From Micromonospora rifamycinica (lineage in GTDB: Bacteria; Actinomycetota; Actinomycetes; Mycobacteriales; Micromonosporaceae): a stretch of 64,000 bases of DNA. The notes under the pieces were generated by a model. The model searched no databases and had not been told where the DNA came from. It saw nothing but the letters and a program-made list of their open reading frames with translations. The stretch spans positions 1,736,001 to 1,800,000 of the forward strand of contig NZ_LT607752.1 in assembly GCF_900090265.1 (NCBI RefSeq). The letters are read 5' to 3'. Position 1 is the first letter of the stretch. Each line of letters starts with the position of its first letter. The translations under genes and the position numbers were made by a program. Below, in pieces: positions 26,101-34,072 of the stretch.

Positions 26101-29100
26101 CCCAACCCCTCCAACACCAACGGCACCTGCACCATCAACTCCCGCACCACCGACAACCCCACCACATCACCCGCACCCACCACCCACTCCACAAACTGCG
26201 CCCCCGGCACCAACACCACCCCACCCACCACATGATCCCCCCACCACGAACCCACCCCCACCGAAACCCCCACCGACACCACCACACCACCATCACCCAA
26301 CCGCACCACCCCACCACCACCACTACCACTGCCGTTGTTTCCGATGTTGCCGTCCAACCAGAAACGCTCCCGCTGAAACGCATACGTCGGTATCTCGGCT
26401 GGTGACACCCCTACAGGCATCACCGAATCCCACTTCACCGCTACTCCCGCCACATGCAGCACCCCCGCCGCCCGTAGCACATCTTTCATGCCACCTTCAC
26501 CGCGCCGCAACGTCCCCGTCACCACACCCCCCGACACCACATCCGCCACCCCCGCCAACAACACCGGATGACCCGACACCTCCACAAACCCCCGCACCCC
26601 ATCACCCACCGCCGCCCGCACCGCATCCTCAAAACACACCACACCCCGCAAATTCTCAAACCAATACCCCGCATCCAAACCCCCACCATCCACCAACCCA
26701 CCCGTCACCGTCGAATACCACGGCACCACACCCGACCGAAAACCCACCACACCCAAACGCTCCCGCAACACCCCCTCCACCACATCCACCCCCACCGAAT
26801 GCGACGCATAATCCACATCCACCCACCGCACCCGCGCCCCACCCCAATCCACCGACCCCAACACCCCACGATCCCCCGACACCACACACAACCCCGGACC
26901 ATTCACCGCCGCCACCGACACCCCCACCACACCCACCAACCGCAACCGCACCTCCTCCACCGACAACCACACCGACAACATCCCCCCACCACCACCCGAC
27001 AAAAACTCCCCCACCACACCCGCCCGCACCGCCACCACCCGCGCACCCTCCTCCAACGACAACACCCCCGCCACCACCGCCGCCGCCACCTCACCCTGCG
27101 AATGACCCACCACCCCCACCGGAACAACCCCCAACGACCCCCACACCCGCGCCAACGACACCATCACCGCCCACATCAACGGCTGCACCACCCGCACATC
27201 ACCACCCACCACCCCACCCGACAACAACACCCCCACCACCGAACAACCCACCCACGGCAACAAAACCCGATCACACTCCCCCATCGCCCCCGCAAACACC
27301 ACCGACTCCACCAACAACCGACACGCCATCCCCTCCCACTGCCACCCCTGACCCGGAAACACAAACACCACACCCAAACCAGAACCACCCGACGAAACCA
27401 AACCAGAACCAGAAACACCAGACAAACCCGAACTCAACGAACCCCGCAAACCACCCAACAACTCCTCCGCCGAACCACCCACACCCACCGCCCGAAACGG
27501 CAACAACGCCCGCCCCCACAAACCCACCGCCACCGAACCCACCGACACACCCAAACCACCCGAACCACCCGAACCACCCAAAGCAAAACTCTCCAACCGC
27601 TCAACCTGCCCCACCAACCCCTCCCACGAACGCCCCGACACCAACCACACCACCGGACGATCCGCATCCGCAATGCGGGCGACATCAGTACCCGCAGGTA
27701 CAACAACATCCCCACAAAGCACACCCGAATCCGAATCCGACAATGCCACAACAGAACCAGAACCAGCAGCAGAGAAAGAAGGGGAAGAAACAGAAACCGA
27801 ATGCGAGCCCAAAGCAGAATCCGAGCCAGAAACAGAATCCGAGCCCGACACCGCAACCCACTCCGGATCCGGCGCCTGTTCCAGGATCACGTGCGCGTTC
27901 GTCCCACTCACCCCGAACGACGACACCCCCGCCCGGCGCGGCCGACCCACCCCAGGCCACACACTCCGCTCCACCGCCAACTCCACCAAACCCGCCGACC
28001 AATCCACCTCCCGACTCGGCTCATCGATATGCAACGACCGCGGCACCACACCATGCCGCATCGCCAACACCATCTTGATCACACCAGCCACACCCGCCGC
28101 CGCCTGCGCATGACCGATATTCGACTTCACCGACCCCAACAACAACGGCCACACCCGACCCTGCCCATACACCGCCAACACCGCCTGCGCCTCAATCGGA
28201 TCCCCCAACCGCGTCCCCGTCCCATGCCCCTCCACCACATCCACATCCACCCCAGACAACCCCGCCGACACCAACGCCTGCCGAATCACCCGCTGCTGCG
28301 ACGGACCATTCGGCGCCGTCAACCCATTCGACGCACCATCCTGATTCACCGCCGAACCCCGCACCACCGCCAACACCCGATGCCCACGCTCCCGCGCCAC
28401 CGACAACCGCTCCACCAACAACACCCCCACCCCCTCAGACCACCCCGTCCCATCCGCCCCCGCCGCAAACGACTTACACCGCCCATCCACCGCCAACCCC
28501 CGCTGCCGCGAAAACTCCACAAACACCCCCGGCGTCGCCATCACGGCAACGCCTCCGGCGAGCGCGAGATCGCATTCCCCGGACTTCAGGGACTGGGCGG
28601 CCAGGTGGAGGGCGACCAGTGACGATGAGCAAGCGGTGTCGATGGTGACCGCCGGCCCCTCGAACCCGAACGTGTACGCCACCCGGCCCGAGGCGATGCT
28701 GCCGGCGTTGCCGTTGCCCATGTGCCCTTCGAGTTCCGGCGGAATCTGGGTCATTCGACCCAGGTAGTCGTGGTACATCAGGCCGGTGAAGACGCCGGTG
28801 CGGCTGCCGCGCAGCGACAGCGGATCGATACCCGCCCGCTCCAAAACCTCCCACGACACCTCCAACAACAACCGCTGCTGCGGATCCATCGCCAACGCCT
28901 CACGCGGAGAAACACCAAAAAACCCCGCATCAAAATCCCCAGCCTCATACAAAAACCCACCCTCACACGCATAACTCGTCCCCACCCGATCCGGATCCGG
29001 ATCAAACAACCCACCCACATCCCAACCCCGATCCACCGGAAAACCACCCACCGCATCCCGCTCCCCCACCACCAGATCCCACAAATCCTCCGGCGACCAC

Positions 29101-32100
29101 ACACCCCCCGGAAAACGACACGCCATACCCACGATCACCACCGGATCCCCCTCCACCACCCCCGACACCACACCCGAACCCGAACCCGAACCCGAAACCA
29201 CACCACCGAACAACACCTCATCCAGATGACCAGCCAGCACCACAGGCGACGGATAGTCGAAGACCAGGGTCGCCGGAAGCCGTACCCCGGTCCACGTGGT
29301 CAGGCGGTTGCGCAGCTCCACGGCGGTGAGGGAGTCCAGGCCCATGTCGCGGAACGCCTGTCCGGCGTCGACCTGGTCTCCACCATCGAAGCCGAGCACC
29401 CCGGCCACCATCGTGCAGACCTGACGTACGAGTTCGGCCCGTCGCCGCTGCGGTTCCCATCCGGCGTACCGTTCCGTCAACGACTGGTCCCGGTCGCCGG
29501 ACGCCGCGGTGCGCCGCGGAGCCGGCACCAGGCGCGACAGCAGCGGCGGTACGACAGTCGAACTGTTCAGGCGCAGCCGCACCGGCACCGTCACCGGCGC
29601 GTCGGCCCGCAGTGCCGCGTCGAACAGTCGCAGGCCCCGCTCGTCGTCGATCGGCAGCACGCCCGACCGGGCCAGACGATCACGATCCGCCGACTGGGCC
29701 AGCGCGCTCGCCGACTCCCAGAGGCCCCAGGCGAGCGATAGGCCGGGCAGTCCCTGCGCCCGCCGGTGCCGGGCCAGCGCATCCAGGTAAGCGTTCGCCG
29801 CCGCGTAGTTGGCCTGACCCGCCGCACCGAACACCCCCGACGCCGACGAGAAGAACACCAACGCACACGACCCGTCGGTCAACTCATGCAGGTGCCGCGC
29901 GGCGGCGGCCTTCGCCCGGAACACCGACTCCAGCTGAGCCACCGTCAGGTTGCCCACCGTCGCATCGTCCAGCACCCCTGCCGCATGAACCACCACACCA
30001 GGCCGAGCCTCGTCGAGCAACGCCGCCAACGCCTCCCGATCCGCCACGTCACACGCCACCACCCGCACCCGCGGCAGCTCCCGCACCAGCCCGTCCACAC
30101 CCGGAGTGTCCGGACCACGCCGCGACACCAACACCAGGTCATCCACCCCGTACTCGCGCACCAGATGCCGAGCAAGGAGACCGCCCAGCGTCCCGGTACC
30201 ACCAGTGATCAACACCGGTCCGGCACCGAAATCAACCCTGACCTCTCCCTCGGCCGGCGCAGCCCGCACCAACCGGGGCACCCGGATACGGCCATCATGA
30301 TCGACCCGCAACTGCGGCTCGTCGCACACCGCCACCGCCGCCCGCGCCACCACCGGATCCGCCGCGTCGACCAGCACCAGCCGGTCCGGATGCTCCGACT
30401 GCGCCGACGCCAACAAACCCCACACCGCCGCCGCATCCGTAACCGTCTGACCACCCGGAACCAGAACCAGCCACCGCCGTTCGTCGGCAGCCAACCGCTC
30501 CTGCACCCCGACCAGAACATCAGCCAGGTCGGCACCGGTGCAGTCCCACACCGGAAGCTCGGCTTCCCCCTCACCGATCTGGCCGGCATCCATCCAGTCG
30601 ACGGTGTACAGGTCCCGCACCGGTGCCACCGACGGTCGATCCGGCAGACCCCGCAGCGCCAGCGAGCCGACCGTGGCCACCGGAGCGCCGGACGTGTCGC
30701 TCAACGTCAGCGACAGGGTGTCCCCGTCGACGTGCATCCGGACCCGGACCTTCGTCGCACCGGTCGCGTGTACCGCGACGTCCTGCCAGGCGAACGGTAG
30801 CAGCGGCTCCGCCGGACCCTCGGACCTGTCCAGTGCCGCCAGGTGCAACGCCGCATCCAACAACGCCGGATGCACCCCGAAACGGCCCGCCTGCCCATGA
30901 TCCAACTCGTCCAGGGCCACCTCCGCGAGCAACTCCGCGCCCGCTCGCCACGCCGCCCGCAACCCCTGGAACGCCGGACCGTACTGCAGACCGACACCGG
31001 CCAGACGCTCGTAGAAGCCCTCCACCGACATCGGCACCGCGCCCACCGGCGGCCATGTCGCATCGGCCTGCGGGGCGTCGCCTTCGGCGGCCTCCGCCAG
31101 CTGGCCGGTGGCGTGGCAGGTCCACGCTTGGTCGGCGCCGGTGCGGGCATGGATGCTGAGCTGCCACCGACCGTCGACGGTGGTCTGCACGTCGACGGTG
31201 CCGGCGGCCTCCAGCACGAGCGGGGCCTGCACCGTCAACTCCCGTAGTACGGGTGCGCCGACCAGGTCACCGGCGTGCACCGCCCAGTCGACGAACCCGG
31301 TTCCCGGCACCAGCACCGAGCCGTCGACCACATGGTCGGCCAGCCATGGTTGCCGGGCCGTCGATACCCGGTTCGACACCACCACCCCGCCGTCGGCGAG
31401 CCGCACGTTGCTTCCGCGCCAGCCGCCTCCGTCGAGCCAGTAGCGGCGGTGTTGGAACGCGTACGTCGGCAGATCCTCAGGCACCGCCACCATGGGCGAC
31501 ACCGGCGCCCAGTCCACCGGCACCCCAGCGGTATGCAGGGCACCCACCGCAGTCAGCCAAGTGACCACCTCATCGACATCCCGCCGCGACACCGGCACCA
31601 CCCGACGATCAGGCAACATCGCCGTCAACGTCGCATCCGGACCCACCTCCACACACACCCCCGCGTCCACCACACCCACCGCATCGCCGAACCGCACCGT
31701 CTCCCGCACCTGACGCACCCAGTACTCCGGCACCGTCAGATCCGCACCCACCTCCACACTCGACACCAACGGCACCCGCGCCGGCCGAAACTCCACCGAC
31801 CCCACCACCTGCGCGAACTCAGCGAGCATCGGCTCCATCAACACCGAATGGAACGCATGCGACACCCGCAACCGGCGGACCCGCACCCCCGCCCCCGCCA
31901 ACCGATCCGCAGCGGCCACGACCGCAGCTTCCGGACCGGAGAGCACCACCTGGTCCGGACCGTTGACCGCCGCCACATCCAAACCCAGACCGGCCACCGC
32001 CGACTCACCGGCCTGCACCGCCAACATCGCCCCACCAGCAGGCAACGCATCCATCAACCGCGCCCGCGCCGCCACCAACCGACACGCATCCACCAGATCC

Positions 32101-34049
32101 AGAACCCCAGCCACGACCGCCGCCGCATACTCACCCACCGAATGCCCCACCACCACACCCGGACACACCCCGAACGACCGCAACAACGCCACCTGCGCCA
32201 CCTGCACCGCAAAAATGCCCGGCTGCGCAAACAACGTCCGATCCACCAACCCACCACCCCCAACCAACACCTCACCCAACGACCGCGGCAAAAACCCCTC
32301 CAACAACCCACACACCCGCCCGAACTCCTCCGCAAAAACCGGAAAACGCCCCGCCAACCCCACCCCCATCCCCCACCACTGCGAACCCTGCCCCGAAAAC
32401 AGAAACCCCACCTCCACCCCAGAACCGGCAGCGATCGGCTCTCCCAGGCCACGCAGCAACTCGTCGGCCGTCGCACCCACCCCGACCGCCCGGTACGGCA
32501 GGAGCGCCCGTCGCGCCAGCCCCGCCGCAACCCCCGACACCGGCAGGTCGGGCCGCGACCGCACGAACTCCTCGATGCGCCTCGCCTGGGCGCGCGCCGC
32601 AGCGGCCGACCGACCCGAGATCATCCAGACCGCCGGCCCGTCGGGCACGGTGGCCGGTTCCGACTCGACCTCCGGCGCCTGTTCCAGGATCACGTGCGCG
32701 TTCGTGCCGCTGACCCCGAACGACGACACCCCGGCCCGGCGCGGCCGACCCACCCCAGGCCACTCCGTCCGCTCCACCGCCAACTCCACCAAACCCGCCG
32801 ACCAATCCACCTCCCGACTCGGCTCATCGATATGCAACGACCTCGGCACCACACCATGCCGCATCGCCAACACCATCTTGATCACACCAGCCACACCCGC
32901 CGCCGCCTGCGTGTGACCGATGTTCGACTTCACCGACCCCAACAGCAGCGGCCGTTCCCGATCCTGCCCGTACGCCGCCAGGACCGCCTGCGCCTCAATC
33001 GGATCCCCCAACCGCGTCCCCGTCCCATGCCCCTCCACCACATCCACATCCACCCCAGACAACCCCGCCGACACCAACGCCTGCCGAATCACCCGCTGCT
33101 GCGACGGACCATTCGGCGCCGTCAACCCATTCGACGCACCATCCTGATTCACCGCCGAACCCCGCACCACCGCCAACACCCGATGCCCACGCTCCCGCGC
33201 CACCGACAACCGCTCCACCAACAACACCCCCACCCCCTCAGACCACCCCGTCCCATCCGCCCCCGCCGCAAACGACTTACACCGCCCATCCACCGCCAAC
33301 CCCCGCTGCCGCGAAAACTCCACAAACACCCCCGGCGTCGCCATCACCGTCACCCCACCAGCCAACGCCAGATCACACTCACCCAACCGCAACGACTGCA
33401 CCGCCAAATGCAACGCCACCAACGACGACGAACACGCCGTATCCACCGTCACCGCCGGACCCTCGAAACCAAACGTGTACGACACCCGACCCGACGCCAC
33501 ACTCCCCGCATTTCCGTTGCCCAGGAATCCCTGCAGCTCGTCGGGCACCTCGGCGAGCCCGGTCGCGTAGTCGTGGTAGGTCAACCCGGCGAAGACGCCG
33601 GTCCGGCTACCGCGGAGCGCCTGCGGGTCGAGCCCGGCCCGTTCGATCGCCTCCCACGACGTTTCGAGCAGCAGCCGCTGCTGCGGATCCATGGCCAGCG
33701 CCTCACGTGGCGAGATCCCGAAGAACGCGGCGTCGAAGCCGGCGACGTCGTCCAGGAACCCGCCGGTACGGGTGTAGGTGTGACCGGGCAGGCCGGGCTC
33801 CGGGTCGTAGAGTGCCTCGACGTCCCACCCCCGGTCGGTGGGAAAACCGGTGACGGCGGAGCGTCCGGCTTCGAGCAGCGTCCACAGGTCCTCCGGCGAG
33901 CCGACCCCGCCGGGAAAGCGGCACGCCATGCCCACGATGGCGATGGGTTCCCGGCCCGCCTCCTCGATCTCGCTGAGCCGGTCGCGTGTCTCCTGGAGCT
34001 CGTTCGTCACACGCTTGAGGAAGTAGCGGAGTTTCTCCTCGGCGTTCAT
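23106..34049 (-). CDS. tiaA4: Type I PKS, modules 7 and 8 plus thioesterase
   Basis: Last protein of the assembly line, 3647 aa. Residues 1-32 form a coiled-coil docking helix (EEKLRYFLKRVTNELQE). Order: KS7 (34-455), AT7 (545-870), DH7 (880-1130), KR7 (1145-1450), ACP7 (1525-1610), KS8 (1635-2055), AT8 (2225-2565), DH8 (2570-2850), KR8 (2870-3200), ACP8 (3270-3350), TE (about 3400-3647). AT7 carries HAFH (malonyl), AT8 carries YASH (methylmalonyl). Both KRs have LDD (B-type) and both DHs keep HxxxGxxxxP, so the protein makes a 2-methyl-2,4-dienoyl end. TE has GYSSGG (Ser nucleophile) and NHFTM (His) and should close the macrolactone. GAGGAG lies 13 bases before the ATG. The symbol follows the tiacumicin cluster as I remember it and is inferred from architecture only. 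Confidence 0.93.
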   Translation of the reverse strand: MNAEEKLRYFLKRVTNELQETRDRLSEIEEAGREPIAIVGMACRFPGGVGSPEDLWTLLEAGRSAVTGFPTDRGWDVEALYDPEPGLPGHTYTRTGGFLDDVAGFDAAFFGISPREALAMDPQQRLLLETSWEAIERAGLDPQALRGSRTGVFAGLTYHDYATGLAEVPDELQGFLGNGNAGSVASGRVSYTFGFEGPAVTVDTACSSSLVALHLAVQSLRLGECDLALAGGVTVMATPGVFVEFSRQRGLAVDGRCKSFAAGADGTGWSEGVGVLLVERLSVARERGHRVLAVVRGSAVNQDGASNGLTAPNGPSQQRVIRQALVSAGLSGVDVDVVEGHGTGTRLGDPIEAQAVLAAYGQDRERPLLLGSVKSNIGHTQAAAGVAGVIKMVLAMRHGVVPRSLHIDEPSREVDWSAGLVELAVERTEWPGVGRPRRAGVSSFGVSGTNAHVILEQAPEVESEPATVPDGPAVWMISGRSAAAARAQARRIEEFVRSRPDLPVSGVAAGLARRALLPYRAVGVGATADELLRGLGEPIAAGSGVEVGFLFSGQGSQWWGMGVGLAGRFPVFAEEFGRVCGLLEGFLPRSLGEVLVGGGGLVDRTLFAQPGIFAVQVAQVALLRSFGVCPGVVVGHSVGEYAAAVVAGVLDLVDACRLVAARARLMDALPAGGAMLAVQAGESAVAGLGLDVAAVNGPDQVVLSGPEAAVVAAADRLAGAGVRVRRLRVSHAFHSVLMEPMLAEFAQVVGSVEFRPARVPLVSSVEVGADLTVPEYWVRQVRETVRFGDAVGVVDAGVCVEVGPDATLTAMLPDRRVVPVSRRDVDEVVTWLTAVGALHTAGVPVDWAPVSPMVAVPEDLPTYAFQHRRYWLDGGGWRGSNVRLADGGVVVSNRVSTARQPWLADHVVDGSVLVPGTGFVDWAVHAGDLVGAPVLRELTVQAPLVLEAAGTVDVQTTVDGRWQLSIHARTGADQAWTCHATGQLAEAAEGDAPQADATWPPVGAVPMSVEGFYERLAGVGLQYGPAFQGLRAAWRAGAELLAEVALDELDHGQAGRFGVHPALLDAALHLAALDRSEGPAEPLLPFAWQDVAVHATGATKVRVRMHVDGDTLSLTLSDTSGAPVATVGSLALRGLPDRPSVAPVRDLYTVDWMDAGQIGEGEAELPVWDCTGADLADVLVGVQERLAADERRWLVLVPGGQTVTDAAAVWGLLASAQSEHPDRLVLVDAADPVVARAAVAVCDEPQLRVDHDGRIRVPRLVRAAPAEGEVRVDFGAGPVLITGGTGTLGGLLARHLVREYGVDDLVLVSRRGPDTPGVDGLVRELPRVRVVACDVADREALAALLDEARPGVVVHAAGVLDDATVGNLTVAQLESVFRAKAAAARHLHELTDGSCALVFFSSASGVFGAAGQANYAAANAYLDALARHRRAQGLPGLSLAWGLWESASALAQSADRDRLARSGVLPIDDERGLRLFDAALRADAPVTVPVRLRLNSSTVVPPLLSRLVPAPRRTAASGDRDQSLTERYAGWEPQRRRAELVRQVCTMVAGVLGFDGGDQVDAGQAFRDMGLDSLTAVELRNRLTTWTGVRLPATLVFDYPSPVVLAGHLDEVLFGGVVSGSGSGSGVVSGVVEGDPVVIVGMACRFPGGVWSPEDLWDLVVGERDAVGGFPVDRGWDVGGLFDPDPDRVGTSYACEGGFLYEAGDFDAGFFGVSPREALAMDPQQRLLLEVSWEVLERAGIDPLSLRGSRTGVFTGLMYHDYLGRMTQIPPELEGHMGNGNAGSIASGRVAYTFGFEGPAVTIDTACSSSLVALHLAAQSLKSGECDLALAGGVAVMATPGVFVEFSRQRGLAVDGRCKSFAAGADGTGWSEGVGVLLVERLSVARERGHRVLAVVRGSAVNQDGASNGLTAPNGPSQQRVIRQALVSAGLSGVDVDVVEGHGTGTRLGDPIEAQAVLAVYGQGRVWPLLLGSVKSNIGHAQAAAGVAGVIKMVLAMRHGVVPRSLHIDEPSREVDWSAGLVELAVERSVWPGVGRPRRAGVSSFGVSGTNAHVILEQAPDPEWVAVSGSDSVSGSDSALGSHSVSVSSPSFSAAGSGSVVALSDSDSGVLCGDVVVPAGTDVARIADADRPVVWLVSGRSWEGLVGQVERLESFALGGSGGSGGLGVSVGSVAVGLWGRALLPFRAVGVGGSAEELLGGLRGSLSSGLSGVSGSGLVSSGGSGLGVVFVFPGQGWQWEGMACRLLVESVVFAGAMGECDRVLLPWVGCSVVGVLLSGGVVGGDVRVVQPLMWAVMVSLARVWGSLGVVPVGVVGHSQGEVAAAVVAGVLSLEEGARVVAVRAGVVGEFLSGGGGGMLSVWLSVEEVRLRLVGVVGVSVAAVNGPGLCVVSGDRGVLGSVDWGGARVRWVDVDYASHSVGVDVVEGVLRERLGVVGFRSGVVPWYSTVTGGLVDGGGLDAGYWFENLRGVVCFEDAVRAAVGDGVRGFVEVSGHPVLLAGVADVVSGGVVTGTLRRGEGGMKDVLRAAGVLHVAGVAVKWDSVMPVGVSPAEIPTYAFQRERFWLDGNIGNNGSGSGGGGVVRLGDGGVVVSVGVSVGVGSWWGDHVVGGVVLVPGAQFVEWVVGAGDVVGLSVVRELMVQVPLVLEGLGFVEVQTVVGGDGRVAVYSRNGNGGGDGGGNGSGNGGGDGGGSGDWVCHATGFLAADAEVKVSRAGAGAGGVGGEGEVWPPVGAVPVAVDDFYERLAGVGLEYGPVFQGLRAAWRVDGELVAEVALDDVGRAEVDRFRVHPALLDAALHVAGLYEPSGPAEPLLPFAWQDVVVHATGATEARVWMRVVGDTLSVSLTDRDGAPVVTVGSLVLRALPNRLPARTVRDLYTIDWVDAGRISQAARINHAGHAGEVSQSGAVDLGQVEADLPVWDCSGVGLADVLVGVQERLAADDRRWLVLVPDGQTSPDAAAVWGLLASAQTEHPDRLVLVDAPDPVVARAAVAVCGEPQLRVDDDGRIQVPRLVRAGVAEGGQQPDFSAGPVLVTGGTGTLGGLLARHLVREYGVDDLVLVSRRGPDAPGAEGLVRDLPQARVVAGDISDRECLRGLLDEFSPRVVIHAAGVLDDSTIVNLTPERLETVFAAKARSAYLLHELTRDRQLDAFILFSSASGVFGSAGQANYAAANAYLDALARQRRAEGLPAQSLAWGLWETRSAMTTAVDAERSGVLPLDDRHALALFDAALDAGSPVLLPVRLRLDGVPATPLLERLRPTRRSTAESSRLAPRTEDDFVALVRAEAAAVLGHRSAADVAPDGQFTELGFDSLAAIRLRNQLGAATGVRLTATAVFDHPTARALGRHLYATVGGTASPAGGGTVAPADREDTLGALFRDAVAAGRRDDGFALLSAVARLRPGFRSPAELTEIAAPLRLAEGPARPRLICVPSPMGLGGAHQYARLATAWRGVREVHALPIPGFRSAEALPESPGAVVEWLAASLLQVVGEEPYALVGYSSGGLFAQGLAALLDERGRPAAGLVLLDTYLPDSAAMEGFATPMLEGLFAREESFGPFTSARLSAMGRYVGLIAECAVPAVTTPTLFVRPTDLFRADGASPDAEPESSWRATWPSAIATAEVAGNHFTMLESGAVDTARVIDDWLASGIG
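25964..26047 (-). repeat. Gly/Asn/Asp-rich insertion inside DH8
   Basis: A run of NGNGGGDGGG-type residues interrupts the DH domain between a beta-strand ending in VAVYSR and the conserved DWVCHATG. Modules 3 (51150-51209) and 2 (56525-56570) have shorter versions; module 5 has only a few residues, module 7 none. Confidence 0.75.
26050..27370 (-). repeat. Methylmalonyl AT-DH cassette, copy in module 8
   Basis: One of four near-identical copies of about 1.3 kb spanning AT and the first part of DH. Offsets to the other copies are constant over most of the length (+14936, +25162, about +30517), and every stretch compared by eye between 26519 and 27350 is the same. The coding strand uses TTG, GTG, GTT, GGT and GGG codons; the opposite strand is nearly G-free for long runs. 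Confidence 0.85.
27377..27443 (-). repeat. Hexanucleotide repeat coding Gly/Ser linker before AT8
   Basis: Intermediate-length version ([19 protein letters not shown]) of the pre-AT linker repeat. Confidence 0.75.
29200..33955 (-). other. PKS module 7: KS-AT(malonyl)-DH-KR-ACP
   Basis: KS7 33952-32680, AT7 about 32415-31440 (HAFH near 31855), DH7 with HVVDGSVLVP near 31325, KR7 to about 29690 (GVLDD), ACP7 near 29330. The DH-KR linker is short and lacks the repeats of the other reducing modules. It gives C4=C5. Confidence 0.85.
31432..32412 (-). repeat. Malonyl AT block, copy in module 7
   Basis: 981 bp that match 36000-36980 at an offset of 4568 bases. I found no difference in the lines compared, and the identity ends abruptly at both edges (bases 31431 and 32413 differ from their counterparts). 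Confidence 0.88.
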
Positions 34050-34072
34050 GATCTGCGGTCGCTCCTCGCGGG

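Larger units (their letters stand above)
23106..29150 (-). other. PKS module 8: KS-AT(methylmalonyl)-DH-KR-ACP-TE
   Basis: KS8 29150-27880, Ser/Asp-rich linker 27862-27700, Gly/Ser repeat 27443-27377, AT8 27365-26360 (YASH near 26805), DH8 near 26235 ([10 protein letters not shown]), linker 25400-25310, KR8 to 24440 (GVLDD), ACP8 centre near 24120, TE about 23850-23106 with GYSSGG near 23560. It gives the C2 methyl and C2=C3, then releases the chain. Confidence 0.85.

Noticed and set aside
26402..28078. Forward-strand Pro/Thr/His-rich frame, repeated at 40393, 51564 and 56451
   Set aside because: The sequence is the antisense of the four near-identical AT cassettes; its repetition follows from that duplication, and there is no ribosome site or recognisable protein.
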